Origin: Mucilaginibacter mali
Lineage (GTDB): Bacteria; Bacteroidota; Bacteroidia; Sphingobacteriales; Sphingobacteriaceae
Direction of reading: 5' to 3'
DNA: 64,000 nucleotides
Assembly (NCBI RefSeq): GCF_013283875.1
Contig: NZ_CP054139.1
Location: 3,906,001 to 3,970,000 of the forward strand
The position numbers and the translations under genes are program-made. This document shows positions 8,378 to 17,637 of the stretch, piece by piece. Every line of letters begins with the position of its first letter. The first letter of the stretch is position 1. Under the pieces are notes generated by a model. The model was given only the letters and a program-made list of their open reading frames with translations. It did no database searches and was not told the origin of the DNA.

Positions 8378-9973
8378 ATGGACAGCAGTTGTATCAGCTA
8401 TAAAAACACCGGTTTCTTTTCTCATACCGTTACCAACTATCTGGAAGACGTTCCCGACCTGCGGTCGTTCTATAGCTACCGCCCCACAATGGACGGCTTC
8501 GCGCAATTGTTCAACAACAAAAAGGTAGTAGCCGACAGGCAGGTGTTGGTTGAAGTATTGACCGAACAATACGCCACCATAGCACCATATGCTAAAACTG
8601 GATTCCCCCTTCAGGGGGTTAGGGGGCTTTTGGCTGATAACACCTATACCGTTACCACCGGCCATCAGTTGAATATTTTTGCCGGTCCGCTATACTTCAT
8701 CTACAAAATAGTTACCGCTATAAAACTGGCCCGCCAGTTAAAAGAGGCTTTCCCCGATAAAAACTTTGTCCCGGTTTACTGGATGGCATCTGAAGACCAC
8801 GACTTTGCCGAGATCAACTATACCAATATCGGCGGCAAAAAAGTACATTGGTGGTACGAGGCCAGCGGCGCCACCGGCCGCATCGACCCGCACAGCATGC
8901 GCCAGGCACTTAACCAGTACAAAGGCGTTTTGGGCATGGAGAACCACGGCCCCGAACTGGCCGAACTGGTAGAAACAGCTTACACTAAATTTGATAAACT
9001 GGCCGACGCTACCCGTTATTTAGTAAACGCTTTATTCGGTCAATACGGATTGGTAATTATCGATGCTGATGACAGCCGTTTCAAAAAACAGTTTGCGCCG
9101 ATCATCGAACAGGATATCATCCAGCAGAATAGCTTCAAACACATCACCGAAACCAATAAACTGCTGGAAGCCGCCGGTGTACACATACAGGTGAACCCGC
9201 GCGAGATCAACTTTTTTTACCTGGGAGATAAACTGCGTGAGCGTTTGGTTTTTGAAGACAACCTGTACAAAGTATTAAATACCGATATCAGCTTTACAGA
9301 AGATCAACTAAAAGCCGAGATACAGGCACATCCCGAGTGCTTCAGCCCCAATGTGGTGATGCGCCCGGTATACCAGGAGGTGATACTGCCCAATGTGGCG
9401 TACATAGGCGGCGGCGCCGAGGTGGTTTACTGGCTGGAGCTGAAATCAAACTTCGATCATTACGGCATCGACTTCCCTATCCTCATCCTGCGTAATTCGG
9501 GTTTGATCATCCCTAAGGAAGTTACCCCTAAAATAGCCCGCATGGGCCTCACTCCTGCCGACTTATTCAAACCAACGGATAAACTAAAAAACGACTGGAT
9601 AAAACAGAACAGCGATCATAACCTTAGCTTGCAGCAAGAATGGGCACAACTGGAAGCCATTTTTACCGGCGTAAAAGAACGCGCCGCGAAGATAGACCCA
9701 ACACTCGCCCCATCAACCGAAGCCGTGCAGGCACGCCTCAAACACGCGATAGATAACCTGGAAAAGAAGTTAACCCGCGCCGAACGCCGTAACTATGCAA
9801 CCCGCATCAACCAGTTAGATCATATCAAAGCCGACCTGTTCCCTAAAGATAGCCTGCAGGAACGTACCGAGAATTTCGGCCTGTTCTACGTAAAATGGGG
9901 GCAGTTTTTTATCGATGAATTGATCCGCAATTTTCATCCGCTGGATTTTGAGTTTACGGTATTGGCGGAGTAG
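8378..9973 (+). CDS. bshC: bacillithiol biosynthesis cysteine-adding enzyme BshC
   Basis: 531 residues from the ATG at 8378; an in-frame extension to 8321 is unlike the family and was rejected. BshC is thought to ligate cysteine to GlcN-malate in the last step of bacillithiol synthesis. Recognisable family segments: TVTTGHQLNIFAGPLY, FVPVYWMASEDHDFAE, YIGGGAEVVYWLELK and the C-terminal HPLDFEFTVL. Residues about 75-85 (GFPLQGVRGLL) are encoded by a 25-bp match to an intergenic repeat (see findings) and replace the poorly conserved linker before the T-T-G-H motif. The remainder is normal and the frame is open, so the enzyme is probably functional. Confidence 0.92.
   Translation: MDSSCISYKNTGFFSHTVTNYLEDVPDLRSFYSYRPTMDGFAQLFNNKKVVADRQVLVEVLTEQYATIAPYAKTGFPLQGVRGLLADNTYTVTTGHQLNIFAGPLYFIYKIVTAIKLARQLKEAFPDKNFVPVYWMASEDHDFAEINYTNIGGKKVHWWYEASGATGRIDPHSMRQALNQYKGVLGMENHGPELAELVETAYTKFDKLADATRYLVNALFGQYGLVIIDADDSRFKKQFAPIIEQDIIQQNSFKHITETNKLLEAAGVHIQVNPREINFFYLGDKLRERLVFEDNLYKVLNTDISFTEDQLKAEIQAHPECFSPNVVMRPVYQEVILPNVAYIGGGAEVVYWLELKSNFDHYGIDFPILILRNSGLIIPKEVTPKIARMGLTPADLFKPTDKLKNDWIKQNSDHNLSLQQEWAQLEAIFTGVKERAAKIDPTLAPSTEAVQARLKHAIDNLEKKLTRAERRNYATRINQLDHIKADLFPKDSLQERTENFGLFYVKWGQFFIDELIRNFHPLDFEFTVLAE
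8603..8627. repeat. intergenic repeat fragment inside bshC
   Basis: The 25 bases beginning ttcccccttcaggggg match 24 of 25 bases of the reverse complement of 46819-46843. The repeat is G/C-run palindromic (ccccct...agggggt) and is in frame within bshC. Confidence 0.75.
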
Positions 9974-9992
9974 TGGCCGTCACCGCACCACT

Positions 9993-10080
9993 TCGTCATG
10001 CTGAGCGGGAGCGAAGCATCCCCGATATCCAAAGACGACATGCAAAGTTGAGATGCTTCGCTCACGCTCAGCATGACGAG
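9993..10080. repeat. CGTCATGCTGAGC palindrome
   Basis: Arms cgtcatgctgagcgggagcg and the mirrored cgctcacgctcagcatgacg enclose a loop of about 30 bp. Same family as 23482-23567. It lies between the bshC stop and the TonB receptor. Confidence 0.8.
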
Positions 10081-10126
10081 GTTTGATCTGCATACCAGCC
10101 ATAATAAAATTACAACCCAACATACT

Positions 10127-10154
10127 GATAGCCTTTGCAAAAAGGCTATTTTTG
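10127..10154 (+). terminator. terminator hairpin merging into a promoter -7 box
   Basis: atagccttt pairs with aaaggctat around gcaa and runs into TTTTT, a compact terminator for bshC. Its 3' arm and T run (10147-10154) read TATTTTTG, a perfect TAnnTTTG, 22 bp before the receptor ATG. The same bases may therefore serve the downstream promoter. Confidence 0.65.
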
Positions 10155-10175
10155 TTTCAACATCAACCCCAACCT

Positions 10176-12257
10176 ATGTTTAAACTACGGGCCGTACTGC
10201 TATCGTTGCTAATACCTTGTTGTGCCGCTAACGCGCAACAACAGGGTGACAAAACCATCATTAGCGATACCATTAGAACGGTAGTGGTCCGCTCTTATCT
10301 TTTCAATCAGCCTTATTTTAATGTGCCGGCGCCGATTGGGGTGCTTTATCCGCAGCAGTTAAAACTACAGGCCGATAATTCGCTGGTGCCTGCCATGAAT
10401 ACCATACCCGGCGTAAAGATGGAGGAGCGTTCACCGGGCAGTTACCGACTTTCCATCAGGGGTAGTTTGCTGCGGTCGCCATTTGGGGTGCGCGATGTTA
10501 AGGTTTATTTTGATGAGATCCCGCTTACCGATGCCGGGGGAAATACCTACCTGAATGCCATCGATGTAAACAGCGTTAAAAGCCTGGAAGTGTTAAAAGG
10601 CCCTGATGGCAGCCTGTTTGGCGCTAACTCGGGCGGGGTGCTTATCCTGCGGCCTATCAGTAACAGCAATACGGCCGACAGCAATTACGCTAAGGTCGGC
10701 TTCAACGGGGGCTCATACAGTGCTTTGCATCAAAATGCCATGGTGCAGGCCCTAGGTGCAAACAACCAGTTAAACCTAAGCCAGGCCTACCAAAATTACG
10801 GCGGCTATCGCCAGCATAGTAATATGCATCGCGACTACTTCCAACTGGCCGATAAATACAGCTTTTCGGCAAAAGAGCAACTGAAGGTGTTGGCCCTATA
10901 TTCAAACTTAAACTACCAAACTCCCGGCGGCCTTACCTTCGCTCAAATGCAGGCCGACCCGCAGGCGGCAAGGCCGGCTACTAAAACCGTTCCCGGCGCT
11001 ATCGATCAGCAAATTCGTATCACCACCAAAGTATTTTTGGGCGGCGTGGTTAACGAGGCCAGATTAAGCGATCACCTCAAAAACGTCACCTCGCTATCTA
11101 CCATGCACGTAGATTTTGCCAATCCGTTCATCACTAATTATGAGCAACGTGCCGAGGACACCTACAGCCTGCGCAGCTATTTTGAACTGGAAGGCGCGCA
11201 TCCGGGCTACGCCTGGGCCACCAACCTGGGCGTAGAGTGGCAGCGCACCAATTCAACCATCAACAATTATGATAACAATGCCGGCGTTAAGGGCAACCCG
11301 CAAAAGCTGGATAAGATCAATAGCGGCCAGCATTTCATTTTTGGTCGGTATACAGCTGATATTGATGGGACACTGCACCTGGAAGCCGCGTTAAGCTTAA
11401 ACTATTACGGGTACGATTTTAAAAACCTGTACCCGTTAAACCAATCCGGCTTTACTCCGCGCAATTTTTCGCCGCAGCTAATGCCGCGTGTGGCCCTATC
11501 CTATTCGTTTACCAATAATTTGATGGCGCGGGCATCGGTAAGCCGCGGTTATTCGCCGCCTACCACGGCCGAAGTTCGCCCAACCGACAACGTGATCAAC
11601 ACCGGCCTGCAACCACAAAACGGCTGGAACTACGAGACCGGCATCCGCCTGCGCAACAGTGCCGAAACCATGCTGCTTGATGCCTCGGTATTTTACTATC
11701 GCGTAAGCAACTCAATTGTGCGCCGCCTGCACCCCGACGAAACCGAATATTACATCAATGCCGGCGGCACCAACCAAACCGGCTTCGAACTGGCCTTTAC
11801 CGATTGGCTTATCCGCGAAAATAAAGCCCATTTTGTGCGCGGCTTACAGTTTAACACCGCCTATACTTTAAGCCGCTATTTTTTCAGGGATTATGCCGAT
11901 GCTACCACCAACTACTCGGGCAACCCCTTAACCGGCGTACCAAGGCACGTAATAGTAAGCAGCCTGCAGGTGAAGATCCCACAAAACCTGTATGTGTTTG
12001 TGCAACACAACTACACCGCCAGCATTCCGCTTAATGATGCCAGTAACGTGTTCGCGCCGCAATACCACCTGTTGCAAGCTAAAGCCGGCTGCACTTGCAA
12101 TTTGACACACAAAACTAAACTGGATATTTACGCCGGTACCGATAACCTGCTAAATGCCCAATATAGCCTCGGCAACGATTTGAACGCCGTAGGCAGCCGC
12201 TATTTTAACCCATCGCCGTTGCGTAATTATTATGCGGGTTTTAGTTTGATGTTTTAA
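10176..12257 (+). CDS. TonB-dependent outer-membrane receptor
   Basis: 693 residues from the ATG at 10176, chosen because it opens a good signal peptide (MFKLRAVLLSLLIPCCAANA, cleaved before QQQ). The plug domain spans about 35-150 (ADNSLVPAMNTIPGVKMEER, then LEVLKGPDGSLFGANSGGV) and is followed by a 22-strand-type barrel ending in aromatic GFSLMF. There is no carboxypeptidase-like N-terminal extension and no SusD partner, so a siderophore, metal or vitamin ligand is likelier than a glycan; the substrate cannot be read from the sequence. It is a single gene between a terminator and a convergent minus-strand gene. Confidence 0.9.
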   Translation: MFKLRAVLLSLLIPCCAANAQQQGDKTIISDTIRTVVVRSYLFNQPYFNVPAPIGVLYPQQLKLQADNSLVPAMNTIPGVKMEERSPGSYRLSIRGSLLRSPFGVRDVKVYFDEIPLTDAGGNTYLNAIDVNSVKSLEVLKGPDGSLFGANSGGVLILRPISNSNTADSNYAKVGFNGGSYSALHQNAMVQALGANNQLNLSQAYQNYGGYRQHSNMHRDYFQLADKYSFSAKEQLKVLALYSNLNYQTPGGLTFAQMQADPQAARPATKTVPGAIDQQIRITTKVFLGGVVNEARLSDHLKNVTSLSTMHVDFANPFITNYEQRAEDTYSLRSYFELEGAHPGYAWATNLGVEWQRTNSTINNYDNNAGVKGNPQKLDKINSGQHFIFGRYTADIDGTLHLEAALSLNYYGYDFKNLYPLNQSGFTPRNFSPQLMPRVALSYSFTNNLMARASVSRGYSPPTTAEVRPTDNVINTGLQPQNGWNYETGIRLRNSAETMLLDASVFYYRVSNSIVRRLHPDETEYYINAGGTNQTGFELAFTDWLIRENKAHFVRGLQFNTAYTLSRYFFRDYADATTNYSGNPLTGVPRHVIVSSLQVKIPQNLYVFVQHNYTASIPLNDASNVFAPQYHLLQAKAGCTCNLTHKTKLDIYAGTDNLLNAQYSLGNDLNAVGSRYFNPSPLRNYYAGFSLMF

Positions 12258-12417
12258 TTGATGTGGTTAGTGGTCATTGTGGTTTAAGCACAGAGGATAC
12301 AGAGATTCTAAATCGGTGCAATCTTTCCCAAAATCTGTGAAATAAAATAATGATAGCGAAGCGTAATGACCTAATGACGCGAAGTAATAATGACAGCGAA
12401 GCGAATGACGCGAAGCC

Positions 12418-12915
12418 CTATTGCTCCATCCCCACATCCTTTTGCCTGATGACAACAGAATTGCTGCTATGGTCGTTCTCCATCATCACGGTAATGTGGT
12501 TCAGTTGGTTATCGTAAATAAATAGTTTACGCTGCTGGTCGCTGCCGGTAAAGGTAAGTTTATAGCCAAAACCCAGTATTTGCTTTTGCAGGTTGGCTAT
12601 ATAGGCGGGATAAATGGTTTTGTAGGTAACGGTTTTCAGCATAATGCCATCGGCGCTGGTGCGGTAGGCACCGGTAAGCATGGTTTCGCCCTTGATCACG
12701 TTTTTGTTCTTATCGATGCTTTGATAGTGGGTAATGATCTGGCCGTTCTGCTCTTCTTTATTATTGATCTTGAATTTACCTGTACCTATCAAAATATTAT
12801 CAACCTGGGGCAGGCTCAGGTTCACCAGGTCGGCCAAGTCGTTAAAAGCGATAGTTTGCGCGCGGGATACGGCACAGCTAAAAAGTAAGATCGTGATGGC
12901 CAGTAACTTCTTCAT
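12418..12915 (-). CDS. secreted hypothetical protein
   Basis: 165 residues with a signal peptide (MKKLLAITILLFSCAVSRAQ). The Cys in the leader does not fit a lipobox well because the mature start after AQ is favoured. The mature part is about 145 residues with no recognisable domain; it has an alternating beta-like pattern and conserved-looking GFGYKLTFTG near the C-terminus. The flanks are repeats on the 3' side and a perfect 14-bp hairpin upstream. Function unknown. Confidence 0.7.
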   Translation of the reverse strand: MKKLLAITILLFSCAVSRAQTIAFNDLADLVNLSLPQVDNILIGTGKFKINNKEEQNGQIITHYQSIDKNKNVIKGETMLTGAYRTSADGIMLKTVTYKTIYPAYIANLQKQILGFGYKLTFTGSDQQRKLFIYDNQLNHITVMMENDHSSNSVVIRQKDVGMEQ

Positions 12916-12990
12916 TTAATCAGGACGATCAAAAATAACTATTTTTTTAATATTTATTCGTTCATAAATACTTCTGATTTGTTTATTATC

Positions 12991-13021
12991 GCCTGAACAT
13001 GCTGATACAGCATGTTCAGGC
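12991..13021. promoter_or_regulatory. perfect 14-bp hairpin with 3-nt loop
   Basis: gcctgaacatgctg and cagcatgttcaggc are exact complements around ATA. No T tract follows on either strand, so it is not a typical terminator. It sits between two divergent genes (12418-12915 minus and 13085 plus), where an operator or a REP-like structure is possible. Confidence 0.5.
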
Positions 13022-13084
13022 GGCTACCCTGCCATAGGTCAGCAACATGCATTATCTTATAATTTTCCGTATTTTTAGCCTTGC

Positions 13085-14230
13085 ATGATACCTATAACAT
13101 CTAAACTTCCCCAAACGGGTACTACCATTTTTACGGTAATGTCGGCACTGGCAGCCGAAACAAAGGCAATCAACCTGTCGCAGGGTTTCCCCGATTTTGA
13201 TTGCGCGCCCCAGCTTACCAAACTGGTAGCAAAGGCCATGAAAGATGGGCACAACCAATACGCCCCGATGGCCGGCCTGATGAGCCTGCGCGAACAGATC
13301 AGCATTAAAACCGAAAAACTATACGGCGCGGTTTATAACCCCGATACCGAAGTAACTGTAACCGCCGGCGGCACGCAGGCCATTTATACGGCCCTAAGCG
13401 CAGTGATACACCCTAATGATGAAGTGATCATCTTCGAACCGGCTTATGATAGCTATGCCCCTGCCATTAAGCTGATGGGCGGCGTGGTAAAATCGCTGGA
13501 GTTGGAACCGCCCGATTATCGCATACCGTGGGATATGGTAAAAAGGCTGATCACCAATAAAACACGGATGATCATCCTCAATTCGCCGCAAAACCCTACA
13601 GGTACAATTTTAAGCATGGCCGATATTGATGAGTTAACCGCCATAGTAAAAAGCCAGGATATTTTAATACTAAGCGATGAGGTGTACGAGCATTTGGTGT
13701 ACGACGGGCAGGAACACCACAGTATGGCCCGCTACCCCGAGTTGCGCAAGCGCAGCTTTATCACGGTATCGTTCGGTAAATTATTTCACGCCACCGGCTG
13801 GAAGGTGGGGTACTGCCTGGCCCCTGCTAATTTAATGCAGGAGTTTAGAAAAGTACACCAGTTTTTAGTATTCAGTGTAAACACGCCCATGCAGGCCGGT
13901 ATTGCCGATTACCTGAAAGATGAAAATGTTTATGCCGGGTTACCCGATTTTTTTCAGCAAAAGCGCGACCACTTTAGGGAGGGACTTTCGCAAAGCCGTT
14001 TTAAGCTGCTGTCATGCCAGGGTTCGTACTTTCAGTGTGTTAGCTACCAGGGCCTTACCGATGAAAAGGACACCGATTTGGCCATACGTATAACCAATGA
14101 ATTTGGGGTGGCATCTATACCGGTTTCGGCCTTTTATAGTAAGGGTACTGATCATCATATCCTGCGTTTTTGTTTTGCCAAAAGGCAAGAAACGCTTGAT
14201 AAAGCCGTTGAAAGACTATTAAAGGTGTGA
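13085..14230 (+). CDS. PLP-dependent methionine/glutamine aminotransferase (YbdL type)
   Basis: 381 residues, a fold-type I aminotransferase. The N-terminal INLSQGFPDF motif, TAGGTQAIYTAL, NSPQNPTGT, SDEVYEHLVYDG, and SFGKLFHATGWKVGY with the PLP-binding Lys match the methionine aminotransferase/kynurenine aminotransferase subgroup that prefers Met, Gln and aromatic amino acids. The next gene, 52 bp downstream, is an omega-amidase of the Nit2/YafV type. That pairing fits the glutamine transaminase-omega-amidase route used in methionine salvage, in which the 2-oxoglutaramate by-product is hydrolysed. Substrate preference is inferred from subgroup motifs and context. Confidence 0.9.
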   Translation: MIPITSKLPQTGTTIFTVMSALAAETKAINLSQGFPDFDCAPQLTKLVAKAMKDGHNQYAPMAGLMSLREQISIKTEKLYGAVYNPDTEVTVTAGGTQAIYTALSAVIHPNDEVIIFEPAYDSYAPAIKLMGGVVKSLELEPPDYRIPWDMVKRLITNKTRMIILNSPQNPTGTILSMADIDELTAIVKSQDILILSDEVYEHLVYDGQEHHSMARYPELRKRSFITVSFGKLFHATGWKVGYCLAPANLMQEFRKVHQFLVFSVNTPMQAGIADYLKDENVYAGLPDFFQQKRDHFREGLSQSRFKLLSCQGSYFQCVSYQGLTDEKDTDLAIRITNEFGVASIPVSAFYSKGTDHHILRFCFAKRQETLDKAVERLLKV

Positions 14231-14282
14231 ACATCTAACCGCGGTTTACCGTAAAAAGGCCAACCGTACTAAATTATAGCCG

Positions 14283-15062
14283 ATGGAGAACTTAAAGATA
14301 ACCACCTATCAGGGGTACCTTTTTTGGGAGAATATTGATAAAAATCTGCAGAACATTACCCTGCGTTTAGGCGGTATCCGCGAGAAGACAGACCTGATCA
14401 TCCTGCCCGAAATGTTCAACACCGGTTTTAGTATGGATGCCGAACGCCTGGCCGAACCTATGAACGGCAAAACCATGCAATGGATGCAGGAAATAGCAAC
14501 CAAATATAATTGCGTGGTAACCGGCAGCATGATCATTAAAGATGCCGGCAAATTCTACAACCGCCTGATCTGGATGCGCGCCGATGGCACTTACGAGCAT
14601 TATGACAAGCGCCACCTGTTTGCCATGGGCAAGGAACATTTAACCTACACCCCCGGTAAAAGTAAACTGATAGTAGAACTGAACGGCTGGAAGATCTGCC
14701 CGATGATCTGCTACGATTTGCGTTTCCCCGTGTGGCTGCGCAATGTAGACGAGGAATATGATATGCTGATCATTGTAGCCAACTGGCCCGAAAAACGCGC
14801 GCTGCACTGGCGCACCCTGATACCCGCCCGCGCGGTAGAGAACCAAAGCTATGTGATTGGTCTTAACCGTGTAGGCCATGACGGAAATGAAGTTTACCAC
14901 TCGGGCGATTCTACCTGCATCAGCCCCAATGGTGATGTGGTTTACTACAAGCGCGATGAGGAGGATGTTTATACGTTTACCATCAACCCCGATGAGTTGG
15001 CACGCGTACGCAGGGCTATGCCTTTTTTAAGGGATGCGGATAAGTTTGAGATATTGGATTAA
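14283..15062 (+). CDS. omega-amidase, nitrilase superfamily (YafV/Nit2 type)
   Basis: 259 residues. A complete C-N hydrolase with the catalytic triad visible: Glu in ILPEMFNTGF, Lys in YDKRHLFAMG, Cys in PMICYDLRFP. The motif NWPEKRALHWRTLIPARAVEN is typical of the 2-oxoglutaramate/2-oxosuccinamate amidase subgroup. It would release ammonia from the oxo-amide produced when glutamine donates its amino group to 4-methylthio-2-oxobutyrate. It lies in a two-gene operon with the upstream aminotransferase. Confidence 0.9.
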   Translation: MENLKITTYQGYLFWENIDKNLQNITLRLGGIREKTDLIILPEMFNTGFSMDAERLAEPMNGKTMQWMQEIATKYNCVVTGSMIIKDAGKFYNRLIWMRADGTYEHYDKRHLFAMGKEHLTYTPGKSKLIVELNGWKICPMICYDLRFPVWLRNVDEEYDMLIIVANWPEKRALHWRTLIPARAVENQSYVIGLNRVGHDGNEVYHSGDSTCISPNGDVVYYKRDEEDVYTFTINPDELARVRRAMPFLRDADKFEILD

Positions 15063-15106
15063 GGCTCAGGTCACGCTTCCGTCTTAATTTACTTTCTTAT
15101 TGGGTT

Positions 15107-15228
15107 AAAATTTAATCACTGAGATTTACGCAGCGGTCACAGCGGTTCTTATTTGGCTATTAAAGCGATTATGTAAGTTCTTTGTGACCTTTGTACTTCT
15201 TCCTTTGTGCCTTTTGTGGTTAAATTAC
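15107..15228. repeat. degenerate TTAACCACAAAGG-type inverted repeat
   Basis: aatcactgagatttacgcag on the left is loosely mirrored by ctttgtgccttttgtggtta on the right. It belongs to the widespread intergenic family best preserved at 60641-60742. No gene visible. Confidence 0.5.
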
Positions 15229-15265
15229 CTTTTTGCTAATTTTAAATTACCAATCCCCCAATCGC

Positions 15266-17458
15266 ATGAAAAAACAACTACTTGCTATAGCTGCTCTTGT
15301 ATTGCCTTTTGTAGTATCCGCCCAAAAGGCTACGCCAAAGGAAATTGCCCGATATCAGCAACAGGCCAAAGCGGTAACCATCATCCGCGATAATTATGGC
15401 GTGCCGCATATTTACGCGCAGACGGACGCGCAGGTGGTGTTTGGACTGATGTATAGCCAGTGCGAGGATAATTTTAAGGGGATCGAGCGGAACTACCTGT
15501 ACCAGCTTGGCCGCCAGGCCGAGGTGGATGGCGAAAGCAATCTCTACACCGATGTACAACTGCAAATGATAGCCGACAGTGCCGATGCCATTAAAGATTA
15601 TAAGGCCAGTCCCGTTTGGTTTAAAAAACTGATGGACGCCTTTGCCGATGGCATTAACTACTATCTGTACAAACACCCCGAAGTAAAACCACTGGTGTTT
15701 AAACATTTTGAGCCGTGGTACGCGCTGATGTTTACCGATGGCAGCGTATCGGCAACGGTAACCGGTGGGTTGAATTTAAGTGAGACCGCCCGCTTTTACG
15801 GTCAGCCGGGGATGGATATGGGCAAGCTGAAATTGCCCAAACCTAAAACCCTGCAGGAGGAACTGGACGAGCGCGAGATCGGCTCGAACGGGTTTGCCGT
15901 GTCGCCAAAGCTAAGCGCGTCTAAACACGCCATGCTTTATATCAACCCGCATGTACCGTTCTATTTCCGTAGCGAAGTGCAGTTGGTGAGCAAGGAGGGC
16001 CTGAATGTTTATGGCGCCTGCACCTGGGGGCAATTCTTCGTGTACCAGGGTTTTAACCAGCACTGCGGATGGATGCATACCAGCAGCAATGCCGATGTGG
16101 GCGACCTGTATGCCGAGAAAGTCACCAAAAAAGACGGCAAATGGTATTACGAATACAATGGTGAACAAAAGCCGGTAACCGAACGCAAACTGACCATCAA
16201 CGTTAAGCAGGGCGATAAGCTGGTACCGAAAACATTCACCGGTTACTTTACCCATCATGGCCCTGTACTGGGCGCGCGCAACGGCAAGTGGCTGGCACTA
16301 CGGAACGATAACCGCAGCTACCCTGCCCTGCTGGAATCGTGGCTGATCACCAAAGCCAATACCTTTGCCGAATATAAGTTGGCCATGGATATTGGCCACA
16401 ACGCCACCAACAACACCGTTTACGCCGACGATCAGGGCAATATCGCGTTCTGGTATGGCAACTTTATGCCCAAACGCGATCCCAAGTTAGATTGGACACA
16501 GCCTGTTGACGGCAGCACCTCGGCCACCGAGTGGCAGGGCCTGCATAAACAAAGTGAGATCGTGCATGTGTTTAACCCATCGACCGGCTGGATAGAGAAT
16601 TGTAACTCTACCCCCTTCTCATCGGCAGGTGTTGCCAGTCCGGATAAAACCAAATACCCGGCCTACATGGCCCCCGATGGCGAAAACTACCGGGCCGTAA
16701 ACGCCATCCGCATGTTCGGCAATGTAAAAAGCCTGGGGATGGATGATTTGATAAAATTAGGTTACGATAAATACCTTACCGCCTTTGATGTGCTGCTGCC
16801 GCCGCTGTTTAAAGCTTACGACGCAGCGCCTGACAGTACCAAGGCTATGTTAAAAGAACCCGTACAAATACTGCGCGATTGGGACCGCCGTTCGGCGGTG
16901 AACTCGGTGGCTACTACGCTGGGCTTCGAGTGGGGTTCAAGCCTGATGCGGTTGTTACCACGCGCCAAATCTTCGGAGGATGGCACGTACCAAACCGCGC
17001 GTACCGAGGCCATGATAAAGGCTGCCACGCCAAAGCAATTATTGGATGACCTGGCCAGCGTGGTAAAAAGCCTGCAAAGCCGCTATGGCGACTGGAAGGT
17101 GCAATGGGGCGATATCAACCGTTATCAGCGCCCGGCCGACGGGATGTTTAACGATAACGCGCCGAGCATTCCCGTAGGGCAGGTATCATCATTGTTCGGG
17201 CAGTTGCCATCGTTTGTAAGCCGGCCGATGAATGGCACCAAAAAGCGCTACGGCTACAGCGGCAACAGCTTCATTGCCGCCATTGAATTTGGCCCGAAAA
17301 TAAAAGCCAAAAGCATCATGACCGGCGGGCAATCGTTCGACCCAAAATCGAAGAACTTTACCGACCAGACCGAGGGCTACATCAACGGGCAATTTAAAGA
17401 TGTGCTGTTTTACAAAGCCGATGTGTTGAAGCATGTGCAGCGGACGTACCATCCGTAG
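15266..17458 (+). CDS. penicillin acylase family N-terminal-nucleophile hydrolase, secreted
   Basis: 730 residues from the ATG at 15266, which gives a clean signal peptide MKKQLLAIAALVLPFVVSAQ. The family folds as an alpha-chain and a beta-chain released by autocleavage; the new N-terminal nucleophile should be Ser207 in EREIGSNGF. Other family marks: RDNYGVPHIYA near the start of the alpha chain, HHGPVL, and WIENCNSTPFS. Length and the aculeacin/penicillin amidase-like order agree with the acyl-homoserine-lactone and beta-lactam acylase superfamily. The real substrate in Bacteroidota homologues is not known, so no specific activity is claimed. Periplasmic location inferred. Confidence 0.92.
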   Translation: MKKQLLAIAALVLPFVVSAQKATPKEIARYQQQAKAVTIIRDNYGVPHIYAQTDAQVVFGLMYSQCEDNFKGIERNYLYQLGRQAEVDGESNLYTDVQLQMIADSADAIKDYKASPVWFKKLMDAFADGINYYLYKHPEVKPLVFKHFEPWYALMFTDGSVSATVTGGLNLSETARFYGQPGMDMGKLKLPKPKTLQEELDEREIGSNGFAVSPKLSASKHAMLYINPHVPFYFRSEVQLVSKEGLNVYGACTWGQFFVYQGFNQHCGWMHTSSNADVGDLYAEKVTKKDGKWYYEYNGEQKPVTERKLTINVKQGDKLVPKTFTGYFTHHGPVLGARNGKWLALRNDNRSYPALLESWLITKANTFAEYKLAMDIGHNATNNTVYADDQGNIAFWYGNFMPKRDPKLDWTQPVDGSTSATEWQGLHKQSEIVHVFNPSTGWIENCNSTPFSSAGVASPDKTKYPAYMAPDGENYRAVNAIRMFGNVKSLGMDDLIKLGYDKYLTAFDVLLPPLFKAYDAAPDSTKAMLKEPVQILRDWDRRSAVNSVATTLGFEWGSSLMRLLPRAKSSEDGTYQTARTEAMIKAATPKQLLDDLASVVKSLQSRYGDWKVQWGDINRYQRPADGMFNDNAPSIPVGQVSSLFGQLPSFVSRPMNGTKKRYGYSGNSFIAAIEFGPKIKAKSIMTGGQSFDPKSKNFTDQTEGYINGQFKDVLFYKADVLKHVQRTYHP

Positions 17459-17461
17459 TAT

Positions 17462-17556
17462 TTGTCTGAACCGCTGATTTTGTATGATTAGAATGATGAC
17501 GCTGAGAAAAAATCAACGAAATCAGTGTAATCAAAAAAAATCAGCGGTTCAGACAA
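17462..17556. repeat. TTGTCTGAACCGCTGATTT inverted repeat
   Basis: The 19-bp left arm ttgtctgaaccgctgattt is exactly mirrored by aaatcagcggttcagacaa at 17538-17556. It sits directly after the acylase stop codon and could act as a 3' transcript stabiliser or terminator. Confidence 0.8.
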
Positions 17557-17637
17557 TAACATAATCCATCCTTTCTCAAAATAAGTCCATTGCGATATTG
17601 GTTATAAAGCGGCATCTTTAACTAACCAATAAAACCA

